A stretch of 64,000 nucleotides of DNA from Clostridiales bacterium (GTDB taxonomy: Bacteria > Bacillota > Clostridia > Saccharofermentanales > Saccharofermentanaceae), in the NCBI GenBank assembly GCA_017527865.1, contig JAFXPN010000039.1, positions 62,001-126,000 of the forward strand, read 5' to 3'. The position numbers and the translations under genes are program-made. The notes under the pieces are model-generated. The model had not been told where the DNA came from and did not search any database. It saw only the letters and a list, made by a program, of their open reading frames with translations. Every line of letters starts with the position of its first letter. Within the stretch, counting starts at the first letter, position 1. This document shows positions 8,839 through 18,518 of this stretch, in pieces.

Positions 8839-9987
8839 ATGGGACTTAATGTCTTGCACATCTCGAAGTACTACTATCCTTTCTCAGGCGGGACCGAGCA
8901 GATCGCCCGCGATGTAGTGCTGGCATTAAAGGATATCCCGGGAGTGAAGCAGAAGATCTTCGCGTTCGATCACGGGACACCCGCCGAATCGAAGGACTCT
9001 GTCGATATAGTTGATGATGTCGAAGTCATAAGGTGCAGATGTTTTACTAAGATCGCCTCCCAGTCGCTGTCGGCGTCGTACGGGAAAAGGCTGAAAACGG
9101 TTTTCGATGAGTTCAAGCCCGATGTCGTGATACTTCATTATCCGAATCCGTTCGCGACGCGTTATGTGCTGAAGCAGCTTGCAAGATATACCGAGACGAA
9201 GCTCATCACCTACTGGCATCTCGACATCGTGAAGCAGAAGGTGCTGAAGATCTTCTTCAAGGGGCAGAACAGAAGACTTCTCGACAGATCCTCGAAGGTC
9301 ATCGCGACGAGCCCGAATTATGTCGAGGGCAGCGAGTGGCTTTCTTCCGTGCGCGACAAATGCGTGGTCGTGCCGAACTGCATCGATGAGAACCGTCTCG
9401 TGATCGACGATGAGGTGAGAGCGGCGGCGCAGAAGATGCGCGAAGAAGATGCGGGGAAGACCGTATGCCTTGCGGTGGGACGTCATGTCGAATATAAGGG
9501 ATTCAAGTATCTTATCGAAGCGGGCAGGATGCTGCCTGACAGCTTCAAGATCTATATAACGGGCAAGGGCCCTCTTACGGATGAGCTCAAGGCTCAGGCC
9601 GCCGGTGATGACAAGATCAGGTTCTTAGGTCTCGTGAGTGATGTCGAGCTCCGGGCGAGGCTTCTTACATGCGATATATTCTGTTTCCCGTCTATAACGA
9701 AGAACGAGGCCTTCGGGCTGGCACTCGCGGAGGGGATGTATTTCGGACATCCGGCGGTGACATTCACGATACCCGGGTCAGGCGTAAACTATGTGAACCT
9801 CGATAAAGTGACGGGCATCGAGTGCCCGAACGCAGATTCTAAGGCTTTTGCGGAAGCGCTCGTGACCCTTTCGGGCAACGCGGAACTTCGTGAGCAGTAC
9901 GGGCAGGCGGCAAAGCAGCGGGTGGAAGATAATTTCACCTATGAGATGTTCCGCAGGAATATCACGGATCTCGTGGAGACTTTGTGA
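8839..9987 (+). CDS. Glycosyltransferase family 4
   Basis: 382 residues in two Rossmann-like halves (GT-B fold). The N-terminus reads VLHISKYYYPFSGGTEQIARD, the donor half contains AVGRHVEYKGFKYLIEAG, and the conserved EX7E motif is present as EAFGLALAE. Such enzymes transfer a sugar from a nucleotide donor to the lipid-linked glycan at the cytoplasmic face. I take ATG 8839; an in-frame TTG six bases earlier is possible. The next gene overlaps its stop (TGATG). Confidence 0.9.
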   Translation: MGLNVLHISKYYYPFSGGTEQIARDVVLALKDIPGVKQKIFAFDHGTPAESKDSVDIVDDVEVIRCRCFTKIASQSLSASYGKRLKTVFDEFKPDVVILHYPNPFATRYVLKQLARYTETKLITYWHLDIVKQKVLKIFFKGQNRRLLDRSSKVIATSPNYVEGSEWLSSVRDKCVVVPNCIDENRLVIDDEVRAAAQKMREEDAGKTVCLAVGRHVEYKGFKYLIEAGRMLPDSFKIYITGKGPLTDELKAQAAGDDKIRFLGLVSDVELRARLLTCDIFCFPSITKNEAFGLALAEGMYFGHPAVTFTIPGSGVNYVNLDKVTGIECPNADSKAFAEALVTLSGNAELREQYGQAAKQRVEDNFTYEMFRRNITDLVETL

Positions 9988-11345
9988 TGGATATATCCCT
10001 GGTCAAGTTCAGTAAGGGATCGTCGATCATCAATGCGCTCATCTGGTTCTCGATACTGACCGCATCGTGTGACATCGTGCTCGCATTTGAAGTGGCGGGC
10101 CTGACCGTCAGAGTATCCCAGCTGGTTGCCATGGCGGCGATGTTCTTCTTTCTTCTGCGCATCATAAAATACGGCAACGTTAAGATACTGACGGCGTACT
10201 ACAACCTTCTCATCGTCATAGTGTTCAACACGATCTGCATCGTGAATTCCAAGACCATCTTTAATGCGGTGGGCTACGACCTGTGGCTCATCTTCGACTG
10301 CGTGATGGTGCTGACTTTCACTTATTTCCTTAGCAAGCAGGAGACGATCCATTCCATAGTCCGTAAGTACATCATGTGTTTTAATGCGCTTGCGGTTGTG
10401 GGCTTTGCCCAGTTCGCGCTGCAGTTTGCCGGGATCAATTTCTACGTCACGCAGTACAACGACCTTCACAGGAGCAACGGATTTTCGTTCGAGCCGTCGT
10501 TCTACGCGACCTACATGATCATGGGATCCATCATCTGCCTCTATCTTCTCGAGAGAAGAAACTATAAGTGCATGAAGAAGAAATGGCTCATCATCTCAAC
10601 TCTCCTTAATGTCGGAGCGGTCGTGATCTCCACATCGAGGATGGGACTTCTGATATTGCTTATCTACGTAGTTTACAGAGGCATCATGTGCCTTCGGGTC
10701 TATATCCACATGAAGGCATCGCTTATAAGGATACTGTTCACACTGATGCCCATCCTGGTCGGCATCGCTCTAATCCTGTTCATTCTCGCGATCGAATTCC
10801 AGGTGGACTTCGTTCTTCATTACTTAAGCGGACTCGGCATCGGCGGAACGGCATCCCACTCGACTGATGCGAGAAGCGCAGGATTTGAGGATATGTGGAA
10901 ACTGTTCCTCGACAGCCCCTTCTTAGGCTGCAGCTTAGGCGGCATAGACGCGGGCATCATCGAATACAAGGCCCGCAACTACACTGTTGCCAACAACGGA
11001 GGCGCATCCATGTGCATCTCGCTCGAGGCCCTCGCGGCATACGGGATCTTCGGAGCGTTCTTCTTCTTTAAGTATATGTATGACCTGACAGTCGGAGGAT
11101 ATCTGAAAGCCAAGAAGAGGCCGGGGGACAAGAGGGAGCGTGAGCCCGTATATGCGATGCTCATCGCCTTGTTCTTCGAGTTCCTTATTCTGCAGCTCAA
11201 CCAGAACGTGCTGAGACCTCCGTTCTGGGTGCACATCGCGCTTGTGTCCACAGTGCTCCAGATATATCTTCGAGATTCGCATAAGAACCATCGCAGCGAC
11301 TTTATCGCGGGAGAGTATTATGTCAACGCCCAGGATAATAGCTAA
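9987..11345 (+). CDS. O-antigen ligase/polymerase-like membrane protein
   Basis: 452 residues with about ten to twelve membrane segments and a large hydrophilic loop in the second half (about 275-340), as in Wzy/WaaL proteins. Segments such as SNGFSFEPSFYATYM and STSRMGLLILLIY are typical of the superfamily. The ATG overlaps the previous stop codon (TGATG). It is the second polymerase-like protein of this operon, so one of the two may act as a ligase or in a separate glycan. Substrate is unknown. Confidence 0.75.
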   Translation: MDISLVKFSKGSSIINALIWFSILTASCDIVLAFEVAGLTVRVSQLVAMAAMFFFLLRIIKYGNVKILTAYYNLLIVIVFNTICIVNSKTIFNAVGYDLWLIFDCVMVLTFTYFLSKQETIHSIVRKYIMCFNALAVVGFAQFALQFAGINFYVTQYNDLHRSNGFSFEPSFYATYMIMGSIICLYLLERRNYKCMKKKWLIISTLLNVGAVVISTSRMGLLILLIYVVYRGIMCLRVYIHMKASLIRILFTLMPILVGIALILFILAIEFQVDFVLHYLSGLGIGGTASHSTDARSAGFEDMWKLFLDSPFLGCSLGGIDAGIIEYKARNYTVANNGGASMCISLEALAAYGIFGAFFFFKYMYDLTVGGYLKAKKRPGDKREREPVYAMLIALFFEFLILQLNQNVLRPPFWVHIALVSTVLQIYLRDSHKNHRSDFIAGEYYVNAQDNS

Positions 11346-12432
11346 TTATCTGCCCCAGTACCACCGCATGCCCGAGAACGACAAATGGTGGGGAGAAGGC
11401 TTTACCGACTGGGTCGCGGTAAGGAAGGCTGTCCCGCAGTTCGAGGGGCATAACCAGCCGCGTGTTCCTGCCGGGGAGTACTACTACAGTCTCGATAATC
11501 CGGATGACATTGCGCGTCAGGTGAAGCTTGCAAATGAATACGGGATATACGGCTTCGGGATCTATCACTACTGGTTCTCCTCGGAGCAGCACTTCATGGA
11601 GACTCCCGCGAATATCTTCCTGTCACATAAGGAATTTGACATCCACTACATGTTCATCTGGGACAACACGTCCTGGATCCGCTCCTGGAGCGCCGTCAAG
11701 GGCAATAACTGGGCGCCTTCTTTTGAGGGTCAGAGCAACAGCGGTCCCGAGATACTGGCAGAGCTCAAGTACGGGGGCGAGGACGAGTGGCGTAAGCATT
11801 TCGAGTGGCTGCTTCCGTTCTTCAGGGACGAGCGTTACATCAAGATCGGCGGAAAGCCCGTGTTCTGCTTTATGCGCATGAACGCGGATCCCGAGATCGT
11901 AACGGAAATGGCGCAGTACTGGGATAAGCTTGCGAAGGAGGCGGATCTTCCGGGGGTGTGCGCCATGAGCAAATGCACCTACAAGGGCGTCGGGCTCGAC
12001 TATCGTTTCTATTACGAGCCGTTCCAGTTTAATGATACCCACGAGCTCCTTCGAAAAGGCTTAGAAGAGATCCTCATCCGCAAATTTAAAAAGCCGGGGC
12101 TGCGCTTCGCGGACTATGACAAAGAGTGGAAGAGCATACTTTATTCGGCAAAGCACTGCCGGCGCGAGAATACTTTCTACAGCGGCATCGTAGGATTCGA
12201 CGATACTCCGAGAAGAGGCGCCAAGGCGCGCATCATAAAAGGTCAGACACCGGAGAAGTTTGAGGAGTATATATATCAACTGCTTAAGATCAGCGCGGAT
12301 CAGGGGCGGGAGCTCATGTTCATAACCGCATGGAACGAGTGGAGCGAGGGCGCGTATCTCGAGCCCGATACGGTGAACGGGACCGCTTACCTCGAGGCTC
12401 TTAAGAGGGCGGCCGGAAGACTTGAAGGATGA
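11320..12432 (+). CDS. WbsX-like / GH99-like glycan protein
   Basis: 370 residues from ATG 11320, supported by GGGAG just upstream; it overlaps the preceding gene by 26 bp. The start PRIIANYLPQYHRMPENDKW, GFGIYHYWFS and the C-terminal ITAWNEWSEGAYLEPD are hallmarks of the WbsX family found in O-antigen and capsule clusters, which belongs to the GH99-like TIM-barrel group. Its exact reaction is unsettled: it may act on or transfer sugars. No signal peptide is present, so action in the cytoplasm is expected. Confidence 0.85.
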   Translation: MSTPRIIANYLPQYHRMPENDKWWGEGFTDWVAVRKAVPQFEGHNQPRVPAGEYYYSLDNPDDIARQVKLANEYGIYGFGIYHYWFSSEQHFMETPANIFLSHKEFDIHYMFIWDNTSWIRSWSAVKGNNWAPSFEGQSNSGPEILAELKYGGEDEWRKHFEWLLPFFRDERYIKIGGKPVFCFMRMNADPEIVTEMAQYWDKLAKEADLPGVCAMSKCTYKGVGLDYRFYYEPFQFNDTHELLRKGLEEILIRKFKKPGLRFADYDKEWKSILYSAKHCRRENTFYSGIVGFDDTPRRGAKARIIKGQTPEKFEEYIYQLLKISADQGRELMFITAWNEWSEGAYLEPDTVNGTAYLEALKRAAGRLEG

Positions 12433-13271
12433 AGATCGCAGCCTGTGTAGTCATATATAATCCCGGAGAAGACGCCGCAGATAACATCGCGACGTATGCG
12501 CCTCATGTTGATGAGGTGTTTGTAGTTGATAATTCAGATGTAGTTAATGATAAAGTATCAGAAAGGATACGTTCGGCTGCAGATAACGTGACGGTCATCC
12601 CGATGGGCGGCAACAAGGGTATTGCAGCGGCTTTGAATAAAGGTGTTAATGAGGCCTCGAAGGCGGGATTTACGCATCTTCTTACCATGGATGACGATTC
12701 GTATTTTACGGGTGATACACTCCCGCGGTATATCGAACGCTGCAGTGAGATCTTCTCGGAGGATGATAAGGTCATCGAAGTCGGGATACATAATTCGGGA
12801 GATCACGACGACGATAAGGTTGTGAATGATGAGACCCCCGACTGGGTGATCACATCAGGTTCGGTGATAGACATCGGTAAGACCGTGGCGGTCGGGGGAT
12901 TCCTCGAGAAACTGTTCATAGACGAGGTGGACCGTGAATTCTGCTACCGCGCTTCCGATAAGGGTTATAAGATCAGAAGGGTGCTCGATCTTACGATGCA
13001 GCATAATCTCGGCGCTCCCATAAAGGGGAAGATATTCGGTAAGAGCTTTGAGGCGATGGGACACAGCAAGATCCGTAAGTATTACATCTTCAGGAACTGC
13101 ACGTATGTAATGATGAACTATCCCCGGACCGTTAAGCCGTATAAGCATTTCCTCCGCGCGACTTTCATCAAGACTATACTTGCGGAAGACGATAAGCTCA
13201 ACAAGATAAGATACATGAGAATGGGAAAGCGCGACGCCCGCAGGGGCAAGTTCGGAAAGCTCGAGGTGTAA
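12429..13271 (+). CDS. Glycosyltransferase family 2 (rhamnosyltransferase-like)
   Basis: 280 residues, GT-A fold. The N-terminus ACVVIYNPGEDAADN, VVDNSD, GGNKGIAAALNKGV and the metal-binding TMDDDSYF (D-D-D) resemble rhamnosyltransferases such as WbbL. It overlaps the preceding gene by 4 bp (ATGA), placing it in the same operon. Sugar specificity is inferred only loosely. Confidence 0.88.
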   Translation: MKIAACVVIYNPGEDAADNIATYAPHVDEVFVVDNSDVVNDKVSERIRSAADNVTVIPMGGNKGIAAALNKGVNEASKAGFTHLLTMDDDSYFTGDTLPRYIERCSEIFSEDDKVIEVGIHNSGDHDDDKVVNDETPDWVITSGSVIDIGKTVAVGGFLEKLFIDEVDREFCYRASDKGYKIRRVLDLTMQHNLGAPIKGKIFGKSFEAMGHSKIRKYYIFRNCTYVMMNYPRTVKPYKHFLRATFIKTILAEDDKLNKIRYMRMGKRDARRGKFGKLEV

Positions 13272-13275
13272 GGCT

Positions 13276-14736
13276 GTGAGCGGCATGAAGGCGACTGTAG
13301 AAAAGTATATAGATAAGCTTAAGAAGATAACTTCCGGTTCGATCGCGAAGGGCAATTACCGCAAGGCTTTGGATGCCATGACCGCGGCGTCTTTCATCCT
13401 TGAGGAATGGAACCAGTATTATGTCGACGAGGATCTTGAAGGATTCCTGACGTCTGTCTCGGAGGCGCTCGTTCATCCCGGATTCAGCAAAGATGAGACT
13501 AAGGAGAAGACTGTTCTGTTCTACGATTCATTCGGATTCGATGTCAGGGCGCTGGCTCTTGTCTATATGCACGCCTTGTCGGATCTCGGTTACAGGATCA
13601 TCTATATCACAAAGACGGAATCAAAGGATTCACAGCCCGAACTTCACAGGGCGGTCGAAGGCGGCGAGGTCATCTGGAATTATGTCTCTTATGAGGACCG
13701 GGAACAGGAAGTCAGGGATATCGCGGCGTTGTTTGAGAAGTACAAGCCATCAAGGGCGATCCTTTATTCAACGCCCGATGATGCAGCCGCGATGAGCGTG
13801 TTTAAGGCTTATGAAGGTATAGTCGAGAGGTTCAAGATCAATCTTACCGACCATGCGTTCTGGCTCGGGAAAGACTGTTTTGACTATAATCTGGAATTCA
13901 GGAATTACGGGGCGAGCGTGTCTGTCAAATACCGCGGGATACCGGCATCAAAAGAGATAATAATGCCGTTCTATCCTTACCATCGTGACAGGGAGTTTCA
14001 GGGGTTCCCGTTCGATGCAGCGGGCAGGAAGGTGATGTTCTCAGGCGGGTCGCTTTATAAGACTCTGGGCGACCCTTCCAACAGCTACTATGTGATCGCG
14101 GGAAGGCTCCTTAAAGGTCACGAAGACCTTATCTTCCTTTATGCGGGTACCGGCGACGAGAGTGAGATGAATAAGCTTAAAGAGCAGTTCCCGGGGCGCG
14201 TGTACCGCATCGATGAGCGTACGGATCTTTATGAGATCATGGAACGATGCACGATCTACCTTAACACTTTCCCTCAGGTCGGAGGCCTAATGATGCAGTT
14301 CGCGGCAGATGCGAAGAAGGTCCCTTTGACTCTCCGCAAGAAGGGGAGCGATACGGAGAAGGAGATCCTCGCTGACCAGGACAGCGTCGAGTACGATACT
14401 ATAGAAGAATTGATCGCAGAGGCTGACAGACTCCTGGACGACGAAGCCTACAGGGAGGAAAGAGGGCAGAAGCTTAAAAGTGAGCTCATATCGGATGAGC
14501 TTTTCGAACAGGAGCTGGGGAAAGCGCTTACGGAGCACCGGAACAGGTACGAGGTTAAGATAAGGGATGTAAACACGGAAGATTTCCGGGCGCAATATAT
14601 GGTAAGATTTAATGATAAGACCTTCAGGCAGGTGATCGCTTCGGGGAATAAGAAGACGCTTATGACGGATTTCCCGGGGCTGTTCGCGAAGAAGGCGTTT
14701 AACAAGGCGGTAAAGAAAGAGAAGCTTAACGGGTGA
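13276..14736 (+). CDS. Putative GT-B glycosyltransferase
   Basis: 486 residues, no signal peptide or membrane helix. The middle of the protein (VLFYDSFGFDVRALALVYMH; YRIIYITKT) and a later donor-like half (KVMFSGGSLYKT, IFLYAGTGDESEM, YLNTFPQVGGLMMQFA) look like a two-domain GT-B enzyme, but I cannot assign a named family. The last 130 residues are charged and helical. Start is GTG 13276 because GAGGTG is 8 bp upstream; ATG 13285 is the alternative. Position among glycosyltransferases supports a role in the same repeat unit. Confidence 0.65.
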   Translation: MSGMKATVEKYIDKLKKITSGSIAKGNYRKALDAMTAASFILEEWNQYYVDEDLEGFLTSVSEALVHPGFSKDETKEKTVLFYDSFGFDVRALALVYMHALSDLGYRIIYITKTESKDSQPELHRAVEGGEVIWNYVSYEDREQEVRDIAALFEKYKPSRAILYSTPDDAAAMSVFKAYEGIVERFKINLTDHAFWLGKDCFDYNLEFRNYGASVSVKYRGIPASKEIIMPFYPYHRDREFQGFPFDAAGRKVMFSGGSLYKTLGDPSNSYYVIAGRLLKGHEDLIFLYAGTGDESEMNKLKEQFPGRVYRIDERTDLYEIMERCTIYLNTFPQVGGLMMQFAADAKKVPLTLRKKGSDTEKEILADQDSVEYDTIEELIAEADRLLDDEAYREERGQKLKSELISDELFEQELGKALTEHRNRYEVKIRDVNTEDFRAQYMVRFNDKTFRQVIASGNKKTLMTDFPGLFAKKAFNKAVKKEKLNG

Positions 14737-14743
14737 TGCTTGC

Positions 14744-15154
14744 ATGGAAGTAAAGACGTTTACATATACGCCTCACGGCGATGACAGAGGACAGCTGATA
14801 GCGCTCGAGGAATTCCGCGATTTTCCGTTCGCGGTGAAGCGCGTTTACTACATCTACGATACGCTTGCGGGAGTCGTGCGCGGACATCATGCGCACAAGA
14901 GCCTTAAGCAGATACTGATATGCGTTCACGGCAGCTGCAGCATACATCTGGACGACGGGCACGAGACGGCTGAAGTTCTGCTCGATGAGCCGACGAAGGG
15001 ACTTTATATCGAGAACGACATGTGGAGAGAGATGTACGATTTCTCGCCCGATGCCGTGCTCATGGTACTCGCGAGCGAGCTTTACGACGAGAGCGATTAT
15101 ATAAGGGATTACGATGAGTTCAAGGCTTTTGTCGCTTCCAAGGAGGGCAAGTGA
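14744..15154 (+). CDS. dTDP-4-oxo-6-deoxyhexose 3,4-ketoisomerase (FdtA/WxcM-like cupin)
   Basis: 136 residues, a single cupin domain. The motif block [19 protein letters not shown], with clustered histidines, followed by [10 protein letters not shown], matches FdtA/QdtA-type sugar 3,4-ketoisomerases, which move the keto group of dTDP-4-keto-6-deoxyglucose from C4 to C3. The next gene, overlapping its stop, is the expected 3-aminotransferase. Together they would make dTDP-3-amino-3,6-dideoxyhexose. The isomer (gluco or galacto) cannot be told from sequence by eye. Confidence 0.85.
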   Translation: MEVKTFTYTPHGDDRGQLIALEEFRDFPFAVKRVYYIYDTLAGVVRGHHAHKSLKQILICVHGSCSIHLDDGHETAEVLLDEPTKGLYIENDMWREMYDFSPDAVLMVLASELYDESDYIRDYDEFKAFVASKEGK

Positions 15155-16263
15155 TGAGCGCTCAGGTGAAGGTGCCGTTTGTATCATTCAAGCCTCTTGA
15201 GCAGGAGCTCGACGGTGATCTTCGCGCGGCATTCGAGAGGGTCTATGAGAACTCGTGGTATATAGAAGGCAGCGAAGATGAGAAGTTCGAGGCTTCTTTT
15301 GCTGATTATGAGGGAGTGCCGTACTGCGTAGGATGCGGGAACGGACTTGATGCGCTGGTCCTGTCTCTTAAGGCATTTGGGATCGGGGAAGGCGATGAAG
15401 TCATCGTTCCTTCGAATACCTATATCGCGACTGCTTTGGCGGTGACTTATGTCGGATCAAAGGTCGTGTTTGTCGAACCCGATATCAACACCTATAATAT
15501 CGATCCGTCGCTGATCGAAGCTGCCGTAACACCGAAGACCAAGGCCATCATGCCGGTGCATCTTTACGGTCAGCCGTGTGACATGGATCCGATCATGGCT
15601 ATAGCTTCCGCTCACGGCCTCAAGGTGATCGAAGACTGCGCACAGGCTCACGGCGCATTGTATAAGGACCGCAAGATCGGGACCTTCGGCGATGCTGCCG
15701 GATTCTCGTTCTATCCGGGAAAGAACCTCGGCGCTTTAGGTGACGCGGGCGCGGCTGTTACTTTTGATGAGGAAGTCGCGGCTAAGATCAGAGCTTACGG
15801 AAACTACGGTTCGGATTATAAGTACCACCATATCTATAAGGGCAATAATTCACGGTTGGACGAGCTTCAGGCCGCGTTCCTGTCGGCGAAGCTGCCGCAT
15901 CTTGACAGGATGAATGAGGAGAGGCGCCGGGTCGCATCTTTGTATCTTGAAGGGATCAGGAATCCTTTGGTGACCCTTCCGTTTGTTGCTGATTATGCGC
16001 TGCCCGTATGGCACATCTTCGCGGTTCGCTGCGACCGCCGTGATGAGCTCGCTGCATTCCTGGCGGAGGCCGGGATCGGGACCAATAAGCATTATCCCAT
16101 TCCGATGCATCTTCAGGGCGCTTATGCCGATCTTGGCTTTAAGGAAGGGGATTTCCCGATCGCCGAACTGATCTCAAAGACTGAGCTGTCGCTTCCCATG
16201 TACTACGGCATGACGGACGAACAGATATCCTATGTTATAGAGAAGGTCAATGAGTTCGCTTGA
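15154..16263 (+). CDS. DegT/DnrJ/EryC1/StrS aminotransferase (FdtB-like)
   Basis: 369 residues of the PLP-dependent sugar aminotransferase family. [60 protein letters not shown] and the PLP-lysine region [16 protein letters not shown] are all clear. Pairing with the FdtA-like gene points to 3-amination of a dTDP-3-keto-6-deoxyhexose. The ATG overlaps the fdtA-like stop (TGATG); GGAGGG is upstream. RmlA/RmlB, needed to make the precursor, are not in the window and must be elsewhere. Confidence 0.9.
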   Translation: MSAQVKVPFVSFKPLEQELDGDLRAAFERVYENSWYIEGSEDEKFEASFADYEGVPYCVGCGNGLDALVLSLKAFGIGEGDEVIVPSNTYIATALAVTYVGSKVVFVEPDINTYNIDPSLIEAAVTPKTKAIMPVHLYGQPCDMDPIMAIASAHGLKVIEDCAQAHGALYKDRKIGTFGDAAGFSFYPGKNLGALGDAGAAVTFDEEVAAKIRAYGNYGSDYKYHHIYKGNNSRLDELQAAFLSAKLPHLDRMNEERRRVASLYLEGIRNPLVTLPFVADYALPVWHIFAVRCDRRDELAAFLAEAGIGTNKHYPIPMHLQGAYADLGFKEGDFPIAELISKTELSLPMYYGMTDEQISYVIEKVNEFA

Positions 16264-17206
16264 GGTCTTTATCCTGACATATAACCGGGCTTCATATCTT
16301 CGCGAGAGCATCGCGAGTGTCTTAGCATCTTCGTTTACTGAATTTACATTGACGGTCGTGGATAACTGTTCGACCGACAATACCCGTGAAGTCGTGGAGT
16401 CGTTCGACGATCCGAGGCTTAAGTATGTCTGTCATCCGGAGAATATCGGCGGGATCAATAATATAAATTCCGGGATACATATGAGTCATGGTGACTATAT
16501 AGTGTTATTCCACGATGATGACCTCATGAAGCCGCTCATGCTCGAGAAGGAATATGAATTCCTCGAGTCACATCCCGATGCGGGATGCGTGTCGTGTCTT
16601 ACATCAGACTTCTACGATGACGGCAGGGTGATCGATTCAGAAGCTACTTATCAGGGTGAATATAAGATCTATAAGGGCCGTGAGCTGTTCGATGCCTACT
16701 TCGGCGCCGGAACAAATACCTGCTGCCCTTCTATCATGTACCGGGGGCAGATGCTGAGGTCTCATGATCTTATCTTCGATCCGGAAGTCGGACCCTGTTG
16801 TGACATAAAACTGCTTTTCGATATAGAGAAGCTCGGGTACGGAGTCGCGTCTCTTAATGAGTGCCTGATGATGACGAGACGGCACGCGGGACAGGATTCG
16901 ACAATGAACTATGTGCCGATGCACATTGAGTTATACGGATACCTGATGAACGATGAATACTACGGACCCATGCTCTCGGAGAAGCGGGAATGGGGGAAGG
17001 CGAAGTATCATGATTTCTCGAAGGCTCTGGCGAGCATGGAGATCAAAGGGATAAAGGATGCCAAGGTATTAAGGGAATATGAGAAGGTATTAAGGGACTC
17101 CTGCGGCTGCAGATTCACGGACAGGCTGAAGTATCTTATTGTTGTCACGTTGACCCGGATGTTCCCGGGCTTATCCTTAAAGGTGTATAAGAAGCATAAG
17201 GGTTGA
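16250..17206 (+). CDS. Glycosyltransferase family 2
   Basis: 318 residues. [41 protein letters not shown] and the metal-binding FHDDDLM mark a GT-A family 2 enzyme. It overlaps the end of the aminotransferase gene by 14 bp and is the last gene of the first polysaccharide operon; the first 76-bp repeat begins 14 bp after its stop and its hairpin could serve as the transcription end. Confidence 0.9.
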   Translation: MSSLEVFILTYNRASYLRESIASVLASSFTEFTLTVVDNCSTDNTREVVESFDDPRLKYVCHPENIGGINNINSGIHMSHGDYIVLFHDDDLMKPLMLEKEYEFLESHPDAGCVSCLTSDFYDDGRVIDSEATYQGEYKIYKGRELFDAYFGAGTNTCCPSIMYRGQMLRSHDLIFDPEVGPCCDIKLLFDIEKLGYGVASLNECLMMTRRHAGQDSTMNYVPMHIELYGYLMNDEYYGPMLSEKREWGKAKYHDFSKALASMEIKGIKDAKVLREYEKVLRDSCGCRFTDRLKYLIVVTLTRMFPGLSLKVYKKHKG

Positions 17207-17220
17207 TCTTACCCGGATGT

Positions 17221-17296
17221 AGGATCATTCTTCGAATATCTACGATCTAATACCGGAAATCCGGTACTATTTTTTAAAAATCTGAATTCTGATCCT
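17221..17296 (+). repeat. 76-bp structured repeat, copy 1
   Basis: A 76-bp element running from AGGATC to GATCCT that folds as a bulged hairpin: outer arm 1-6/71-76, second arm 7-10/64-67, third arm 14-19/49-54, and an inner CCGGA-AA-TCCGG stem. It differs from copy 3 at 13 of 76 positions, several of them in paired sites so that pairing is kept. Same orientation as copies 2 and 3. It lies between the convergent glycosyltransferase and nuclease genes. Confidence 0.85.
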
Positions 17297-17307
17297 GAAA
17301 TCCTCCC

Positions 17308-18099
17308 TTATCTGAAGTGTGTGTCGATCATTTCGTCGAGGATCCTGGTGTCCAGAGGGGTTGTCAGTGTCTCGAAGGTTGCGAACAGATTATCGCCAAG
17401 AAGATATCCGTTTAATCCGTATTCGTGGAGTTTATCGACGTTGTCGGTTGCATAGTCGTGATCATCCATCTTCCCGAAGTGCTCATAATAGATGATCTTA
17501 CGATCGCTAATCCTTAATATCGTGAAGTCCGGGTGGAAGACTATACCTTTGAGGTAGATCGGACACTCGTATTTATATGGGATTCCTGCATGATATAGCC
17601 TGTCAGCGATAATCTGTTCGGACTTCGATCTGACGCGTTCGCCTTTCAAGGTCATGAAGACAGGGATGTTGTCACTGATATACTTATGCTTATAAGGCAT
17701 AGTCAGCCATTGCCTTATATAGTCATCCTCCAGAAGATCATAAGGTTCAATGAGAGCCTTCCGGTCGTCGGTCTCAGAATAATAGATTTCCTCAGCCGTC
17801 TTGGATTCATAACGCCTGACCAGAGGTTTGAGTAACTTCAATTCTGACGATGCGGCACTGAACACTGACTTAAGATAAGCTTTATTTGCAAGGCTCTTGA
17901 TTAAGGATAGATCCTTGATAACTTTTCCGTTCATGTCAGTGTTATCATTGATGTGATAGTAGGTAATGCAATTACCCTGACGTTTGATTCGAAGTCTCCC
18001 CTCGGGGCATCGTGACAATTGCCTCGTGCATGAGTCGATCAGTCTCTCAAGATGCTCATAGCGGAGCTTAACCAGAGATTTAAGCTCTTTGATCCTCAT
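17308..18099 (-). CDS. PD-(D/E)XK nuclease-like protein, accessory
   Basis: 263 residues from the ATG at 18099, picked because AAGGGAG lies 6 bp upstream; earlier in-frame starts lack this. The N-terminal two thirds are charged and helical and unrecognised. The C-terminal part (about residues 155-235) shows the nuclease-like order RSKSEQIIADRL (acidic residue), FHPDFTIL (PD) and YYEHFGKMDD (ExxxG), the pattern of PD-(D/E)XK enzymes. Biological target unknown; a role in DNA defence or repair is inference. It has its own promoter and sits between repeat copies 1 and 2 on the strand opposite its neighbours. Confidence 0.7.
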   Translation of the reverse strand: MRIKELKSLVKLRYEHLERLIDSCTRQLSRCPEGRLRIKRQGNCITYYHINDNTDMNGKVIKDLSLIKSLANKAYLKSVFSAASSELKLLKPLVRRYESKTAEEIYYSETDDRKALIEPYDLLEDDYIRQWLTMPYKHKYISDNIPVFMTLKGERVRSKSEQIIADRLYHAGIPYKYECPIYLKGIVFHPDFTILRISDRKIIYYEHFGKMDDHDYATDNVDKLHEYGLNGYLLGDNLFATFETLTTPLDTRILDEMIDTHFR

Positions 18100-18148
18100 T
18101 TTGGTCTCCCTTAATTCCATATAATGAGCCAATATAACGATTTGTGAG

Positions 18149-18182
18149 ATTATAACACCCTTGAAGCGAATCGAACAAGGGT
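18149..18182 (-). promoter_or_regulatory. Promoter and inverted repeat of the nuclease gene
   Basis: On the minus strand: -35 TTGTTC (18178-18173), 18-bp spacer, -10 TATAAT (18154-18149) preceded by TGT, giving an extended -10. A perfect 7-bp inverted repeat (ACCCTTG at 18157-18163, CAAGGGT at 18176-18182) covers the spacer and -35, the usual place for an operator. Confidence 0.6.
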
Positions 18183-18236
18183 TAAGATTATTATTCGTAT
18201 AAAAAGATGCTGACCTTGGACTTCGAGCCCTGCAAT

Positions 18237-18312
18237 AGGATCATCCATCAACAATCTGCGATCTGATCCCGGAAATCCGGTACTATTGTTTGCAATCCTG
18301 GATTCTGATCCT
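18237..18312 (+). repeat. 76-bp structured repeat, copy 2
   Basis: Identical to copy 3 at 75 of 76 positions (difference at element position 57). Similarity with copy 3 continues for about 25 bp beyond the element on the right (through AACACTG and ATCCCGG). It separates the divergently arranged nuclease and toxin-antitoxin genes. Confidence 0.88.
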
Positions 18313-18426
18313 GAGAACACTGTATCCCGGCAATGACTGAATATGCTCCCCGGGGTCTTTGATATCCGATACAGTGTTTCGACACTTGTTTGAAGAAATG
18401 GAAGATAGTGCGCTTGGATGTAGGGC

Positions 18427-18454
18427 TTGTCATTATTCGATAATGTGTTACAAT
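18427..18454 (+). promoter_or_regulatory. Promoter of the toxin-antitoxin pair
   Basis: -35 TTGTCA (18427-18432), 16-bp spacer, -10 TACAAT (18449-18454) preceded by TGT (extended -10). Confidence 0.65.
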
Positions 18455-18458
18455 ACAA

Positions 18459-18488
18459 GTGGGAAATCCCACGCAGGTTATATCCCAC
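18459..18488 (+). promoter_or_regulatory. Probable autoregulatory operator of the toxin-antitoxin pair
   Basis: The perfect inverted repeat GTGGGA-AA-TCCCAC (18459-18472) overlaps the expected transcription start, and a third half-site ATCCCAC recurs at 18482-18488. Antitoxins usually repress their own promoter from such sites; this use is inferred. Confidence 0.55.
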
Positions 18489-18518
18489 AAAGCTGAATAG
18501 TCTGTTAAGGAGGTTAAC

